This document shows positions 24,805 to 33,343 of a stretch of DNA of 64,000 nucleotides, in pieces; within the stretch, counting starts at the first letter, position 1, and every line of letters starts with the position of its first letter. Made by a program: the position numbers and the translations under genes. Source of the DNA: Mucilaginibacter sp. cycad4 (GTDB taxonomy: Bacteria > Bacteroidota > Bacteroidia > Sphingobacteriales > Sphingobacteriaceae); the NCBI RefSeq assembly GCF_034263275.1, contig NZ_CP139559.1:4836001-4900000 (forward strand), given 5' to 3'. The notes beneath the pieces were generated by a model. It was not told the DNA's origin, searched no databases, and saw only the letters and a program-made list of their open reading frames with translations.

Positions 24805-27069
24805 ATGAGAACCACTAACACAAGGTTTAACTCGAAAAATCAACTCCAGCCTGCCGATATAAGAAGATACAACTGGTACATATGGCGTATTGTGCTTGCC
24901 CTTTTCGCTTTTGTGGTTATGATGATAACACTCACTATTTTTGATGTGTTTGGCCAGCTGCCTTCGTTCCGCGATCTGGAAAACCCCAAGAGCAACCAGG
25001 CTACAGAGATAATCTCGTCTGACAAGCAGGTATTGGGTACTTATTATATTCAAAACCGTTCGAATGTTACTTACCGCGAGCTATCGCCAAACGTGATTAA
25101 CGCTTTGGTTGCTACCGAGGATAAACGTTTTTATGACCATTCGGGTATTGACTTTGGCCGAAGCTTTACCATTTTCGCGCATTTGCTCATCGGGCAAAAG
25201 CAGGGCGGCAGTACCATAACACAACAGCTGGCGCTTAACCTTTTTTCAGAGCGATCTGCCAATCCCTTTAAGCGGATCATTCAAAAACTACAGGAATGGG
25301 TGACGGCCGTTAAACTTGAACGTCATTATACCAAAGAAGAGATCCTGACCATGTACCTTAACACGGTTGACTTTGGCGCTTACAACACTTATGGTATCAA
25401 ATCGGCCGCACGTACTTATTTTAACACTACGCCCGATAAACTAACACCCGATCAGGCCGCCCTGTTAATAGGTATGGTTAACGGCCCCGGCATTTATTCG
25501 CCTATCCGCCACCCGGATAATGCACTTAGAAGGCGCAACCTGGTGCTAAACCGTATGGCCGAACAAAATTACCTGAGCGAAGGCCAGGTTGAAGAATATA
25601 AACGCAAGCCCCTTGGTCTTGATTTTCACCAGAACAATCATTTTGACGGCCTTGCTCCTTACTTCCGTTCGGTATTGAAGAAAGAGCTTCAAAAGATCTT
25701 TAAAGAACAAAACATTAACCGTCCTGATGGCTCACCTTACGATCTTGACCGCGACGGCTTAAAAATATATACCACCATTGATGCCACCATGCAGCAATAT
25801 GCCGAGGATGCGCAGCGTGATTATATGAAAGACCTGCAGGCTCAGTTCAATAATCACTGGCACGGCCGCAACCTATACAAAAGCATCCACAACTTTAAAT
25901 TTTTGCTTGACCAGGGCATGCAAAAATCTGACAGGTACAAACAACTGAAACAACAGGAAAAATCTGACGAGGAAATTGAAGAAAACTTCAAGACTAAGAC
26001 TACCATCAACCTGTTTACCTGGCATGGCAGTATCGATACCCTGATGCGGCCTATCGATTCGATCATTTACAGCAAAATGCTGCTCCGCAACGCCCTTATG
26101 AGTATGGATCCTACAACCGGCTATGTTAAAGCCTGGGTTGGCGGTACCAACTTCGAGCATTTTAAGTACGACCAGGTAAAGAACGGCACACGCCAGGTGG
26201 GTTCTACAGCCAAACCGTTTACCTATGCTGTAGCTATTGATAACGGGTACTCGCCATGTATGAAAATTAACAACGTGCCAGATACCATTCGTGGTTATGG
26301 CGCGCCATGGTGCCCGCGCTCATCGCCATCCGAAACTTTGCCGGGCTTTATTACTTTAAGGCAGGCCCTGGCGCACTCACAAAACTGGGTTACCGCTCAC
26401 GTTATGGGCGAGGTTAAGCCTGAGCCAGTTGTTGACCTGATCAAGAAAATGGGTATCACAAGCGCTGTTCCGCCTTATCCGTCAATTTGCCTGGGCACGT
26501 TTGATGCCTCTGTTTTTGAGATGACGGCCGCTTACTCTGCCTTTGCCAATCATGGCCTGTGGACGGAGCCTACTTATATTTTACGCATTGAAGATAAAAA
26601 CGGGAACGTGCTGTATACCCATACTCCGCGCGTAGTACAAGCCATGAACCCGCAAACGGCCTATGTAATGACCTATATGCTTAAAGGTGTTATTGAAGAT
26701 GGTACCGGCTCAAGACTAAGCTACAAATATGGTTTGCGCAACCCCATCGGCGGTAAAACAGGTACAACACAAAACAATTCAGACGGTTGGTTTATAGGTA
26801 TAACCCCACAACTGGTTACCGGCTTATGGACAGGTTGCGAAGATCGTGACATTGCCTTCCAGAGCACGCGTTTGGGCGAAGGTGCCAACAGTGCCCTGCC
26901 GATATTTGCCATGTATATGAAAAAGGTATATGCCAATGCAGCTTTAGGTATTAAAAAGAATGTTGATTTTGATGCCCCTGCAAATGGTGTAAGCATCATA
27001 CTGGATTGCGGAGCCTACAATCAGCAACAACAGGGAACTACCGAGGTGGATAAGAAATTAGGATTTTAA
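24805..27069 (+). CDS. Penicillin-binding protein 1A (bifunctional transglycosylase/transpeptidase)
   Basis: Class A PBP that polymerises and cross-links peptidoglycan in the periplasm. 754 residues: cytoplasmic tail, one transmembrane helix (IVLALFAFVVMMITLTIF, about 31-50), glycosyltransferase domain with the catalytic Glu in ATEDKRFYDHSGID and GGSTITQQLALNLF, and the transpeptidase domain with the nucleophile SxxK as STAKPF, the SxN as SQN and KTGTT. A lysine/glutamate-rich insertion (about 360-400) precedes the transpeptidase core. The start lies 3 bp after the PorW/SprE stop, so envelope growth and type IX assembly are probably co-transcribed. Confidence 0.96.
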   Translation: MRTTNTRFNSKNQLQPADIRRYNWYIWRIVLALFAFVVMMITLTIFDVFGQLPSFRDLENPKSNQATEIISSDKQVLGTYYIQNRSNVTYRELSPNVINALVATEDKRFYDHSGIDFGRSFTIFAHLLIGQKQGGSTITQQLALNLFSERSANPFKRIIQKLQEWVTAVKLERHYTKEEILTMYLNTVDFGAYNTYGIKSAARTYFNTTPDKLTPDQAALLIGMVNGPGIYSPIRHPDNALRRRNLVLNRMAEQNYLSEGQVEEYKRKPLGLDFHQNNHFDGLAPYFRSVLKKELQKIFKEQNINRPDGSPYDLDRDGLKIYTTIDATMQQYAEDAQRDYMKDLQAQFNNHWHGRNLYKSIHNFKFLLDQGMQKSDRYKQLKQQEKSDEEIEENFKTKTTINLFTWHGSIDTLMRPIDSIIYSKMLLRNALMSMDPTTGYVKAWVGGTNFEHFKYDQVKNGTRQVGSTAKPFTYAVAIDNGYSPCMKINNVPDTIRGYGAPWCPRSSPSETLPGFITLRQALAHSQNWVTAHVMGEVKPEPVVDLIKKMGITSAVPPYPSICLGTFDASVFEMTAAYSAFANHGLWTEPTYILRIEDKNGNVLYTHTPRVVQAMNPQTAYVMTYMLKGVIEDGTGSRLSYKYGLRNPIGGKTGTTQNNSDGWFIGITPQLVTGLWTGCEDRDIAFQSTRLGEGANSALPIFAMYMKKVYANAALGIKKNVDFDAPANGVSIILDCGAYNQQQQGTTEVDKKLGF

Positions 27070-27098
27070 TTATTTTTATTCAAGGGTTAATGCCCATC

Positions 27099-27178
27099 GT
27101 CATTGCGAGGAACGAAGCAATCCCCGATTAGCAGAGCCTCTCTGTAAAGTTTGGGATTGCTTCGTTCCTCGCAATGAC
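27099..27178. repeat. REP doublet, family B copy 1 (TTGCGAGGAACGAAGCAATC)
   Basis: GTCATTGCGAGGAACGAAGC.. and its inverse ..GCTTCGTTCCTCGCAATGAC form a 27-bp stem around a loop containing CAGAGCCTCTCTGTAAAGT. Two related copies occur at 50725-50816 and 62486-62565. Located between the PBP1A and uvrC genes. Confidence 0.88.
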
Positions 27179-27240
27179 GTTTTAGAGAAATGTTTCCTTT
27201 TCAGTGAGGAAATTTCTGACGTTTTAAAACCAATAATTCA

Positions 27241-29064
27241 GTGAGCGAGAAATTCGATTATAGAGCAGCTTTAAAAAACATCCCTCACAAACCCGGGGTT
27301 TACCAGTACTGGGATAGTGAGCAGGAACTGATATATATTGGCAAGGCCAAAGACCTGCGTAATCGCGTTGGTTCATATTTTAACCAGGATATCCATATCA
27401 ATGCTAAAACACGGGTGTTGGTATCCAAGATCCGCGCTATAACTTTCACTATCGTTGATACTGAGGTTGATGCCTGGCTGCTGGAAAACAGCATGATCAA
27501 AAAGCATCAGCCGCGCTACAACGTAATGCTGAAGGATGATAAAACCTACCCATGGATTATCATTAAAAACGAAAATTACCCGCGTATTTTCTGGACCCGC
27601 CGCATCATCAAAGACGGATCCAAATATCTTGGCCCATACGCATCGGTGAGCATGATGCATAACATTTTAGGATTGATCAGGGAAACCTATCCCCTGCGTA
27701 CCTGTAACCTGCAGCTTACCCGCGAAAACATTGACAAGGGCAAGTTTAAGGTTTGCCTGGAATACCAACTGGGCAATTGTAAAGGCCCCTGCCAAAATTT
27801 CCAGACGGAAGATGATTACGATAACAGCATTGAAGAGATCAAGGATATCCTGAACGGGAAAATCGGCGCAGTGCTCCGCAGATTAAAAAGCGAGATGGAA
27901 GCTGCTGCTATGGAAATGAATTTTGAACTTGCTCACCGGCTAAAACGGAAGTTTGAACTGCTGGAAAATTATCAGAGTAAATCAACCGTTGTTAACTCTT
28001 CTATTACGGATGTAGATGTATTCAGCATTGCATCTGAAGAGAAACTGGCCTTTGTAAACTTTTTGAAGGTTATGAACGGTACTATCATTCAAACGCAAAC
28101 CATCGAGCTGAAAAAACGGCTTGATGAAAGCGATGAGGAATTGCTCACGCTGGCTATATCTGAGTTCAGGAGCCGTTATAACAGCGATAGCAAGGAAATC
28201 ATCGTACCATTTGATATTGATCTGGAAGACCACCCAAACATCAAATTCACGGTGCCTAAACTGGGCGAAAAACGCAAATTGCTTGACCTTTCGCAAAAGA
28301 ATGTGCAGTTCTTTAAAAAGGAAAAGATTGACCAGTACGAGAAACTGAACCCCGAGATCCGCACCGAACGGTTGCTTACGCAGATGATGAAAGATCTGCG
28401 CATGAACCAGCTGCCGCGCCATATAGAATGTTTCGATAACTCCAACTTCCAGGGTAAATACCCGGTATCGGCCATTGTGGTATTCAAAGATGGTAAACCC
28501 TCCAAAAAGGACTACCGCCATTTTAACGTTAAAACCGTTGAAGGCCCTAACGACTTTGCCACGATGGAAGAAGCCGTACACCGCCGTTACCGCCGCATAC
28601 TGGATGAAGGAACTGAACTGCCGCAACTGATTGTGATTGACGGAGGCAAAGGCCAGTTATCATCGGCTATGCACAGCCTTAAGTTATTGGGTATAGATAA
28701 AAAGGTAACCGTTATAGGTATTGCCAAACGCCTGGAGGAACTTTACTACCCTAACGACCAGTACCCAATGTATCTCGACAAAAAGTCGGAAACGCTTAAA
28801 GTGATCCAGCACCTGCGCGATGAGGCACACCGTTTTGGCATTACTTTTCACCGTAAAAAACGCGATAAAGGCACATTGGTAACCGAGCTTGAGCTAATTG
28901 AGGGCATAGGCAAAACCACGGCCGAAAAGCTGCTTAAATACTTTAAATCGGTAAAAAAGATCCGCGAAGCTAACGAGGAAATGCTGCTTGAAGTGGTAAA
29001 CCTTAAACAGGCCAAAGCCATATTGGCGTATTTTAATACAGGAGCAGAAGTTGAACAGCTTTAA
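27241..29064 (+). CDS. uvrC: Excinuclease ABC subunit C
   Basis: Dual-incision nuclease of nucleotide excision repair, acting with UvrA and UvrB. 607 residues: GIY-YIG domain (KPGVYQYWDSEQELIYIGKAKDLRNRVGSYF), a Cys-containing segment (CNLQL ... CLEYQLGNCKGPC), the UVR helix pair (about 205-240, AAAMEMNFELAHRLKRKFELL), the RNase H-like 5' incision domain (HIECFDNSNFQGKYPVSAIVVF, IVIDGGKGQLSSA, GIAKRLEELYYP, LRDEAHRFGITFHR) and C-terminal helix-hairpin-helix (IEGIGKTTAEKLLKYFKS). The start is GTG at 27241. Confidence 0.98.
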   Translation: MSEKFDYRAALKNIPHKPGVYQYWDSEQELIYIGKAKDLRNRVGSYFNQDIHINAKTRVLVSKIRAITFTIVDTEVDAWLLENSMIKKHQPRYNVMLKDDKTYPWIIIKNENYPRIFWTRRIIKDGSKYLGPYASVSMMHNILGLIRETYPLRTCNLQLTRENIDKGKFKVCLEYQLGNCKGPCQNFQTEDDYDNSIEEIKDILNGKIGAVLRRLKSEMEAAAMEMNFELAHRLKRKFELLENYQSKSTVVNSSITDVDVFSIASEEKLAFVNFLKVMNGTIIQTQTIELKKRLDESDEELLTLAISEFRSRYNSDSKEIIVPFDIDLEDHPNIKFTVPKLGEKRKLLDLSQKNVQFFKKEKIDQYEKLNPEIRTERLLTQMMKDLRMNQLPRHIECFDNSNFQGKYPVSAIVVFKDGKPSKKDYRHFNVKTVEGPNDFATMEEAVHRRYRRILDEGTELPQLIVIDGGKGQLSSAMHSLKLLGIDKKVTVIGIAKRLEELYYPNDQYPMYLDKKSETLKVIQHLRDEAHRFGITFHRKKRDKGTLVTELELIEGIGKTTAEKLLKYFKSVKKIREANEEMLLEVVNLKQAKAILAYFNTGAEVEQL

Positions 29065-29069
29065 TTACA

Positions 29070-29100
29070 AAGGCCCGGTTCATTGAACCAGGCCTTATTT
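29070..29100 (+). terminator. Intrinsic terminator after uvrC
   Basis: AAGGCCCGGTTCA pairs with TGAACCAGGCCTT, followed by ATTTAT; six bases after the uvrC stop. Confidence 0.85.
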
Positions 29101-29122
29101 ATATGATGAGAGAGTAATTTTA

Positions 29123-29518
29123 TTATTGGGCTATAAAAAATGATTTTTGATCCCCATCCTGGTAAACGTGGATTGATTTTTTAACTACCTGGTTATTTGT
29201 AGTGATCTCCATGGTGTAGTCACCGTCTTCCAAACCGGTTAATACGTAGCCTTTGCTTACGTCAGTTTTGCTTGGCACAAAGTCCTTTAATAAAAGCTCA
29301 TTATCTTTATTGTAAACCCTTACAAATGATTTTCCGCTTTCTGATTTTGCAAAGTCTATTTTGATGCCGCGGTCATGGTCAAGTGCTTTAAAGGTTACAA
29401 CTTCTTTGGCTTTAGGGGTAACATCGATAGTACCTTCGGTAGCTTTAGCTGCTGTAGTAGCAAATACACCTGCGGTTAATAATACAAATAAGGCTGATAG
29501 TTTTATTGAGGTTTTCAT
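29123..29518 (-). CDS. Small secreted beta-sandwich protein
   Basis: 131 residues with a signal peptide (SIKLSALFVLLTAGVFATTAAKA). The mature part is short strands with the pattern KSFVRVYNKDNELLLKDFV, GYVLTGLEDGDYTMEITTNNQVVKKSIHV, similar to Ig-like or T9SS sorting-type modules and to DUF3244-type secreted proteins of Bacteroidota. There is no separate functional domain, so it may be an abundant periplasmic or surface protein. Convergent with uvrC, whose terminator lies between them. Function unknown. Confidence 0.6.
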   Translation of the reverse strand: MKTSIKLSALFVLLTAGVFATTAAKATEGTIDVTPKAKEVVTFKALDHDRGIKIDFAKSESGKSFVRVYNKDNELLLKDFVPSKTDVSKGYVLTGLEDGDYTMEITTNNQVVKKSIHVYQDGDQKSFFIAQ

Positions 29519-29880
29519 GATCGTAAGGTTTTAATGTTTTTAATTATGTTGTGTTGTTATTTTCAATGATCAAATGAACAACATATATTTTGATCGCTAA
29601 AAAGTGTTATACCAGCTGCTGATATATATAGACAAAGCCTTAAAAGCACTCGGCGAACCCTAAAAACGCCTTATTTATCCTTGTTTCAGGTGTTCGTCGG
29701 AATTTGGGGGGAGTTGGTAGAAAGCATTAAGCGGTTGGTCAGGCCTGAGGTGAAAATCGCATATGCAGGAAGGACAAACAATAATAGTCGTCCTATCAAA
29801 TGTCCATTGCTAAACAAGCCCGCAAAAAACAAAGGCGCTAAGAAAAAATCTTTGCGCTTTTGGGGGCAAACTGCTTTTAA
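29519..29880. other. Long intergenic region without a supported gene
   Basis: Holds the likely promoter of the small secreted protein gene (AT-rich, 29519-29640). A hairpin-like stretch AAAGGCGCTAAG..CTTTGCGCTTTT lies at 29834-29867. A plus-strand frame at 29681-29956 exists but has no ribosome-binding or compositional support and runs into the gldN terminator. Confidence 0.5.
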
Positions 29881-29881
29881 A

Positions 29882-29917
29882 ACAAAACAGGCGATGAAAA
29901 TTCATCGCCTGTTTTGT
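29882..29917. terminator. Strong terminator after gldN
   Basis: ACAAAACAGGCGATGAA and TTCATCGCCTGTTTTGT form a 17-bp perfect inverted repeat with a two-base centre, 20 bp after the gldN stop. Confidence 0.88.
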
Positions 29918-29936
29918 AAATCATATTTTAATTTTT

Positions 29937-30914
29937 TTAATACTGCCAAAGGTTAAGCTCCCAGTCAAGCAGGGACTTTTTAACCCTTTCTGATTCGTAA
30001 AGCTTATCAATACCCTGGGCGTAATCTTTTATACGCTCATCTTTGTCGTTACTTTCTTTTACGATGTAACTGGTAAAGATGCGTTTTATAAACACGTCGT
30101 CAAAGCTTAAGCCGGTTGCATCGCTGTTACGGCTAACTACCTCTTTGGTTGCAAGTATCGGGCGTGCTTCGGGAAAATAAATCCAAAAAGCAGGCTGAAA
30201 ATCAATGTCAAGTGTGCCCGTACCTTTAGGTTTAACCAACGGGGCAATCCCTATAATCCGGGGCTCAAATACCGAACGTTGTTTGTCAAAGATCCAATCT
30301 TCTTTAATACGGAATTTAAGTACGCTATCCGGGTTAAAATCACCCGCAACAAGGGTAGATGATATAACGTTGTTATCCTTATCGCGCTTTTCAACCACGC
30401 TGCTGTCAGATGCTAAACGGCCGCGGGCCTGTGCACCTGTTAACGGAGTAGTAAAACCATCGCCATTGGGATCATCCTTTTTACCCGGGGTTGGGTCATA
30501 TGCAGTAAGCTCGCCCCTGGCAATGGCATCAAGCAATACATCAATTAAACGGCCCTTTGGCGAAGCCAGGTACTGGTTCATCTTTTCACGTACATCAATT
30601 TCGCGCCAAACGCGTTTGGCAAATGCCACATCGTTTTCACGCAGGTTAGGATACGGGGTAACCTTGGCGTTTAAGATATTGCTCTTTTTGTAATATCCAT
30701 CAAGCGGCCTGTCAAAAGGTTTTGCAGCAATTTTACTTGCAGTATCAAGGGGCTGCTGGCTGGTAACATTATCTGGCTGAACCTGTACAGGTTTCTGAGT
30801 TGTTTGCCTGGCGGTGGTTGTTTTTTTTGCCGGCGGTCTTTTGGCGCGTTTTTTTTGCGCATAAGCGCTTACACAAGCCAAACACAGGATAACAACTAAA
30901 ATTCTCTTTTTCAT
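29937..30914 (-). CDS. gldN: Gliding motility / type IX secretion protein GldN
   Basis: 325-residue periplasmic ring component of the type IX secretion system (PorN in Porphyromonas), forming with GldK/PorK the ring under the outer membrane. Signal peptide at 1-19 (RILVVILCLACVSAYAQ), then a basic Lys/Arg/Thr/Pro-rich linker (KKRAKRPPAKKTTTARQ) and the conserved body: RPLDGYYKKSNIL, FAKRVWREIDVREKMN, RFRIKEDWIFDKQRSVFEPRIIGIAPL, FWIYFPEARPILATKEV, DDVFIKRIFTSYIVKESN. It is the last gene of gldK-L-M-N, 6 bp after gldM, and is followed by a strong terminator. Confidence 0.95.
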   Translation of the reverse strand: MKKRILVVILCLACVSAYAQKKRAKRPPAKKTTTARQTTQKPVQVQPDNVTSQQPLDTASKIAAKPFDRPLDGYYKKSNILNAKVTPYPNLRENDVAFAKRVWREIDVREKMNQYLASPKGRLIDVLLDAIARGELTAYDPTPGKKDDPNGDGFTTPLTGAQARGRLASDSSVVEKRDKDNNVISSTLVAGDFNPDSVLKFRIKEDWIFDKQRSVFEPRIIGIAPLVKPKGTGTLDIDFQPAFWIYFPEARPILATKEVVSRNSDATGLSFDDVFIKRIFTSYIVKESNDKDERIKDYAQGIDKLYESERVKKSLLDWELNLWQY

Positions 30915-30920
30915 ACGCGT

Positions 30921-32441
30921 TTAATTTGCGGATAATACAATCGGGTCAAGCGACCGTGGTGAATGGTCAGGACCTACCGCAACGATATCCTTAAATATAA
31001 CAGTAGTTCCTGGTGTAACCGTATTTAAAGCACTATGCATAGCACCGGTTAATTCACCGCCCGAGCCTGATAAAATAATGGCGTCCTGGCGCGGCTTTAC
31101 AACCAGCATAGTAAAGTGCGTTACATTAAATTTAGCATCAAAGTCAAAGTTATCCAACTGGGCAAAAAGCCGGTCTTGTGCCCTGATATTGGCCGAACTG
31201 GTGTTACCACCGCTTTTACCTGCAAACTGCGGCTTAGGGTCAGGGATCCTTTTGATACGGAACTCCGTTGAGCCTAATACCGCTCCTTTGGCACCGCTAA
31301 CAGAAATCGTAGCTCTGCCTATGCTGCTTACCGTAGCCGTATAATGCCCGCCCGAACCGCTAAGAGAACCGGCGCCGCTAAAATGCACGTTTAAGTCGCT
31401 GGCTGCTACACCAGGCGCAGATACTGAAATAGGATTTGGTACGCCGATATAAAGTACGTTCATTTTATCAGGAGAAATAACTGCCGAAGGCCTTGCAACC
31501 GTGTACTCCTGCTTAAAAGGATAAGAATCATTTTTACCGGTTGTGTTATTTTTAACCGTGATAAAACCATCTATAGTATGCTTTCCTTCGCCGCTTGCTG
31601 TAATGGTATAATTACCCTTACCATCGGTAACAGATACCCTGCTGCCATTAACAGTAATATCAGGGTTTGATTTTGAATCGTAAGCAGTTAAAAAAATCTG
31701 GGCAGTGTATGGTTGTCCGGCTATCACATAGCTGCTTGGAGCCACCACTACTGCACTGAATTTATCAAGCGTAACCTGTGCCTGATCAATTTTACCTAAT
31801 AATTTCTTAACTACTTCGTTTTCGGCGTTTTTGTTATCAGCTTCAATTTTGGCTAAAGTAGTGAGGGCCGCGCCTAAAGGTATACCATCGCCAAAGTTAG
31901 CTTCCTGCCATGATTTTCTAACATCACCATGCGGTTTAGGAGCTACGGTATTCAGTGAAAACTGTACGCCTACGCTGTCTTTACCTAAGGCTACCAATAA
32001 CCTTTGGCGGGTTTCATCAATTTTAGCTTTCAGCTTTTCGCCATTTCTCTGATTGATCATGATACGGGGCGATATGTCCAGGTTATCACGGGCATCAACG
32101 TCATCAATTTCGGGGTTAATCCCGCCGCCTTCCTGAATCAGCTTTGCTTTCAGCTGTTCAATGTAGGTATTTAGTTCTGCAGCTATAGCACTTGCCTGTT
32201 TAGCCTTATCATAAATTGGTTTCGCCCTTTCAGCTTGCTCCTTCAATTTTGTAGCCTCAAAAGCGCTATATGTGTTTTGCAAGCCAGTATTAACATTTCT
32301 GGTTGATGCATCTAAACTGTTTGTAATATTCTTAAACGCGTCCAACAGGCTATCCGGTACGTTAAGGGCAATGAGGCCCAATAGTACCAGGTATAGTATA
32401 CCTATCATTCGCTGTCTTGGGGTTTCCTTACCTCCGGCCAT
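30921..32441 (-). CDS. gldM: Gliding motility / type IX secretion protein GldM
   Basis: 506 residues. One N-terminal transmembrane helix (MIGILYLVLLGLIALNV) and a long periplasmic part made of coiled-coil and four beta domains. GldM/PorM partners GldL in the proton-driven rotary motor that powers type IX secretion and gliding. Motifs: GGKETPRQRMIGILYLVLLGL at the start, the helical FEATKLKEQAERAKPIYDKAK, VVVAPSSYVIAGQPYTAQIFLTAYDSK, PDKMNVLYIGVPNPISVSAPGV, the RIPDPKPQFAGKSGG hinge and the terminal FKDIVAVGPDHSPRSLDPIVL. All typical of the family. Located between gldL and gldN. Confidence 0.97.
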   Translation of the reverse strand: MAGGKETPRQRMIGILYLVLLGLIALNVPDSLLDAFKNITNSLDASTRNVNTGLQNTYSAFEATKLKEQAERAKPIYDKAKQASAIAAELNTYIEQLKAKLIQEGGGINPEIDDVDARDNLDISPRIMINQRNGEKLKAKIDETRQRLLVALGKDSVGVQFSLNTVAPKPHGDVRKSWQEANFGDGIPLGAALTTLAKIEADNKNAENEVVKKLLGKIDQAQVTLDKFSAVVVAPSSYVIAGQPYTAQIFLTAYDSKSNPDITVNGSRVSVTDGKGNYTITASGEGKHTIDGFITVKNNTTGKNDSYPFKQEYTVARPSAVISPDKMNVLYIGVPNPISVSAPGVAASDLNVHFSGAGSLSGSGGHYTATVSSIGRATISVSGAKGAVLGSTEFRIKRIPDPKPQFAGKSGGNTSSANIRAQDRLFAQLDNFDFDAKFNVTHFTMLVVKPRQDAIILSGSGGELTGAMHSALNTVTPGTTVIFKDIVAVGPDHSPRSLDPIVLSAN

Positions 32442-32481
32442 CTATTATAAATCTTTTCTGGTAATCAATTAATTAATTATA

Positions 32482-33282
32482 TTAAACACGCGGCTGGTTC
32501 ATAGCTGTAAGCATGTTACCATAAATGGCGTTTAATGATGCCAGGTTTTTAGCCAAACGCCCTACCTCTTCCTTAAACTGTTTTGAATCATCCATTGATT
32601 CATTAAAGTTGTTCATGGTAAGCGAAAGGTTTTGGTAAAATTTATTCATTGATTTTAAGTGCGCGCTTGAATCCTGTAATTCCAATTCGTAAACCGCGTT
32701 AAGTGCCGACAGGTTTTTAGCTAATTGGGTAACCTGGTCATGGTAAGCTTTTGAATCAACATTTGAATTAGCCATTTCTGTTAAGTTAGCCGATGCCTTT
32801 TCAAAAGAAACACTTAGTTTTTCATAGCTTGCAGTTGCATCTTTAACTTTGCTTGTAAAAGCTACAGTAGCTTCCCCCGCATCGGTTACGCGTGATATAG
32901 CGGCTACCTTATCACCAAATGTACGTAAACCGTCGCCAAGGCTCCGTACCAGTTCGGGGCCAATTTTTGCATCTTCCATCATTTTATCCAAGGCAGCAGT
33001 TGTTGAAGGGCCTGCATTACCACCGCCTCTTACAGTTGCTTTTGGAAGTTCGCCCTGAAAATCCTCATTTAATTCAGGATATACACGTGCCCAGTTAATT
33101 TCTTTATCTTCTCTCTGAAACCCTAATATAAAAAACAGTATAGCCTCGGTTATAAGTCCCCCTGCTATCCAGTAAGTAGCACCGGGCCAATGCAAAATCT
33201 TAAACATCAACCCTATAATCACCACAGTAGCACCCCATGATACGATGTTGCCTATTCCGTAAGGTTTTTTCTTTCCAGCCAT
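32482..33282 (-). CDS. gldL: Gliding motility / type IX secretion motor protein GldL
   Basis: 266 residues, inner-membrane partner of GldM. Two transmembrane helices near the N-terminus (IVSWGATVVIIGLMFKILHWP and YWIAGGLITEAILFFILGF) include the conserved Glu (TEAILFF) proposed to carry protons, and the KILHWPGA motif. The rest is a cytoplasmic coiled coil with repeated NLSALNAVYELELQ / NLASLNAIYGNML segments. Lies 40 bp before gldM and 61 bp after gldK. Confidence 0.97.
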   Translation of the reverse strand: MAGKKKPYGIGNIVSWGATVVIIGLMFKILHWPGATYWIAGGLITEAILFFILGFQREDKEINWARVYPELNEDFQGELPKATVRGGGNAGPSTTAALDKMMEDAKIGPELVRSLGDGLRTFGDKVAAISRVTDAGEATVAFTSKVKDATASYEKLSVSFEKASANLTEMANSNVDSKAYHDQVTQLAKNLSALNAVYELELQDSSAHLKSMNKFYQNLSLTMNNFNESMDDSKQFKEEVGRLAKNLASLNAIYGNMLTAMNQPRV

Positions 33283-33343
33283 AATAATTCAGAAGTAAAC
33301 TTTTATTTTTTAATTTGATTTGCTTGAGTTAACTAATTTTTAA

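Noticed and set aside
27982..28626. 214-codon antisense frame inside uvrC
   Set aside because: Entirely within a strongly conserved gene and with no independent start or domain; a shadow of uvrC codon usage.
29681..29956. 91-codon frame on the plus strand
   Set aside because: No signal, no recognisable domain, composition of intergenic DNA, and it runs through the gldN terminator.
30205..30693. 162-codon antisense frame inside gldN
   Set aside because: Covered by gldN, a well supported family; Ser/Leu/Arg-rich content is typical of an antisense shadow.
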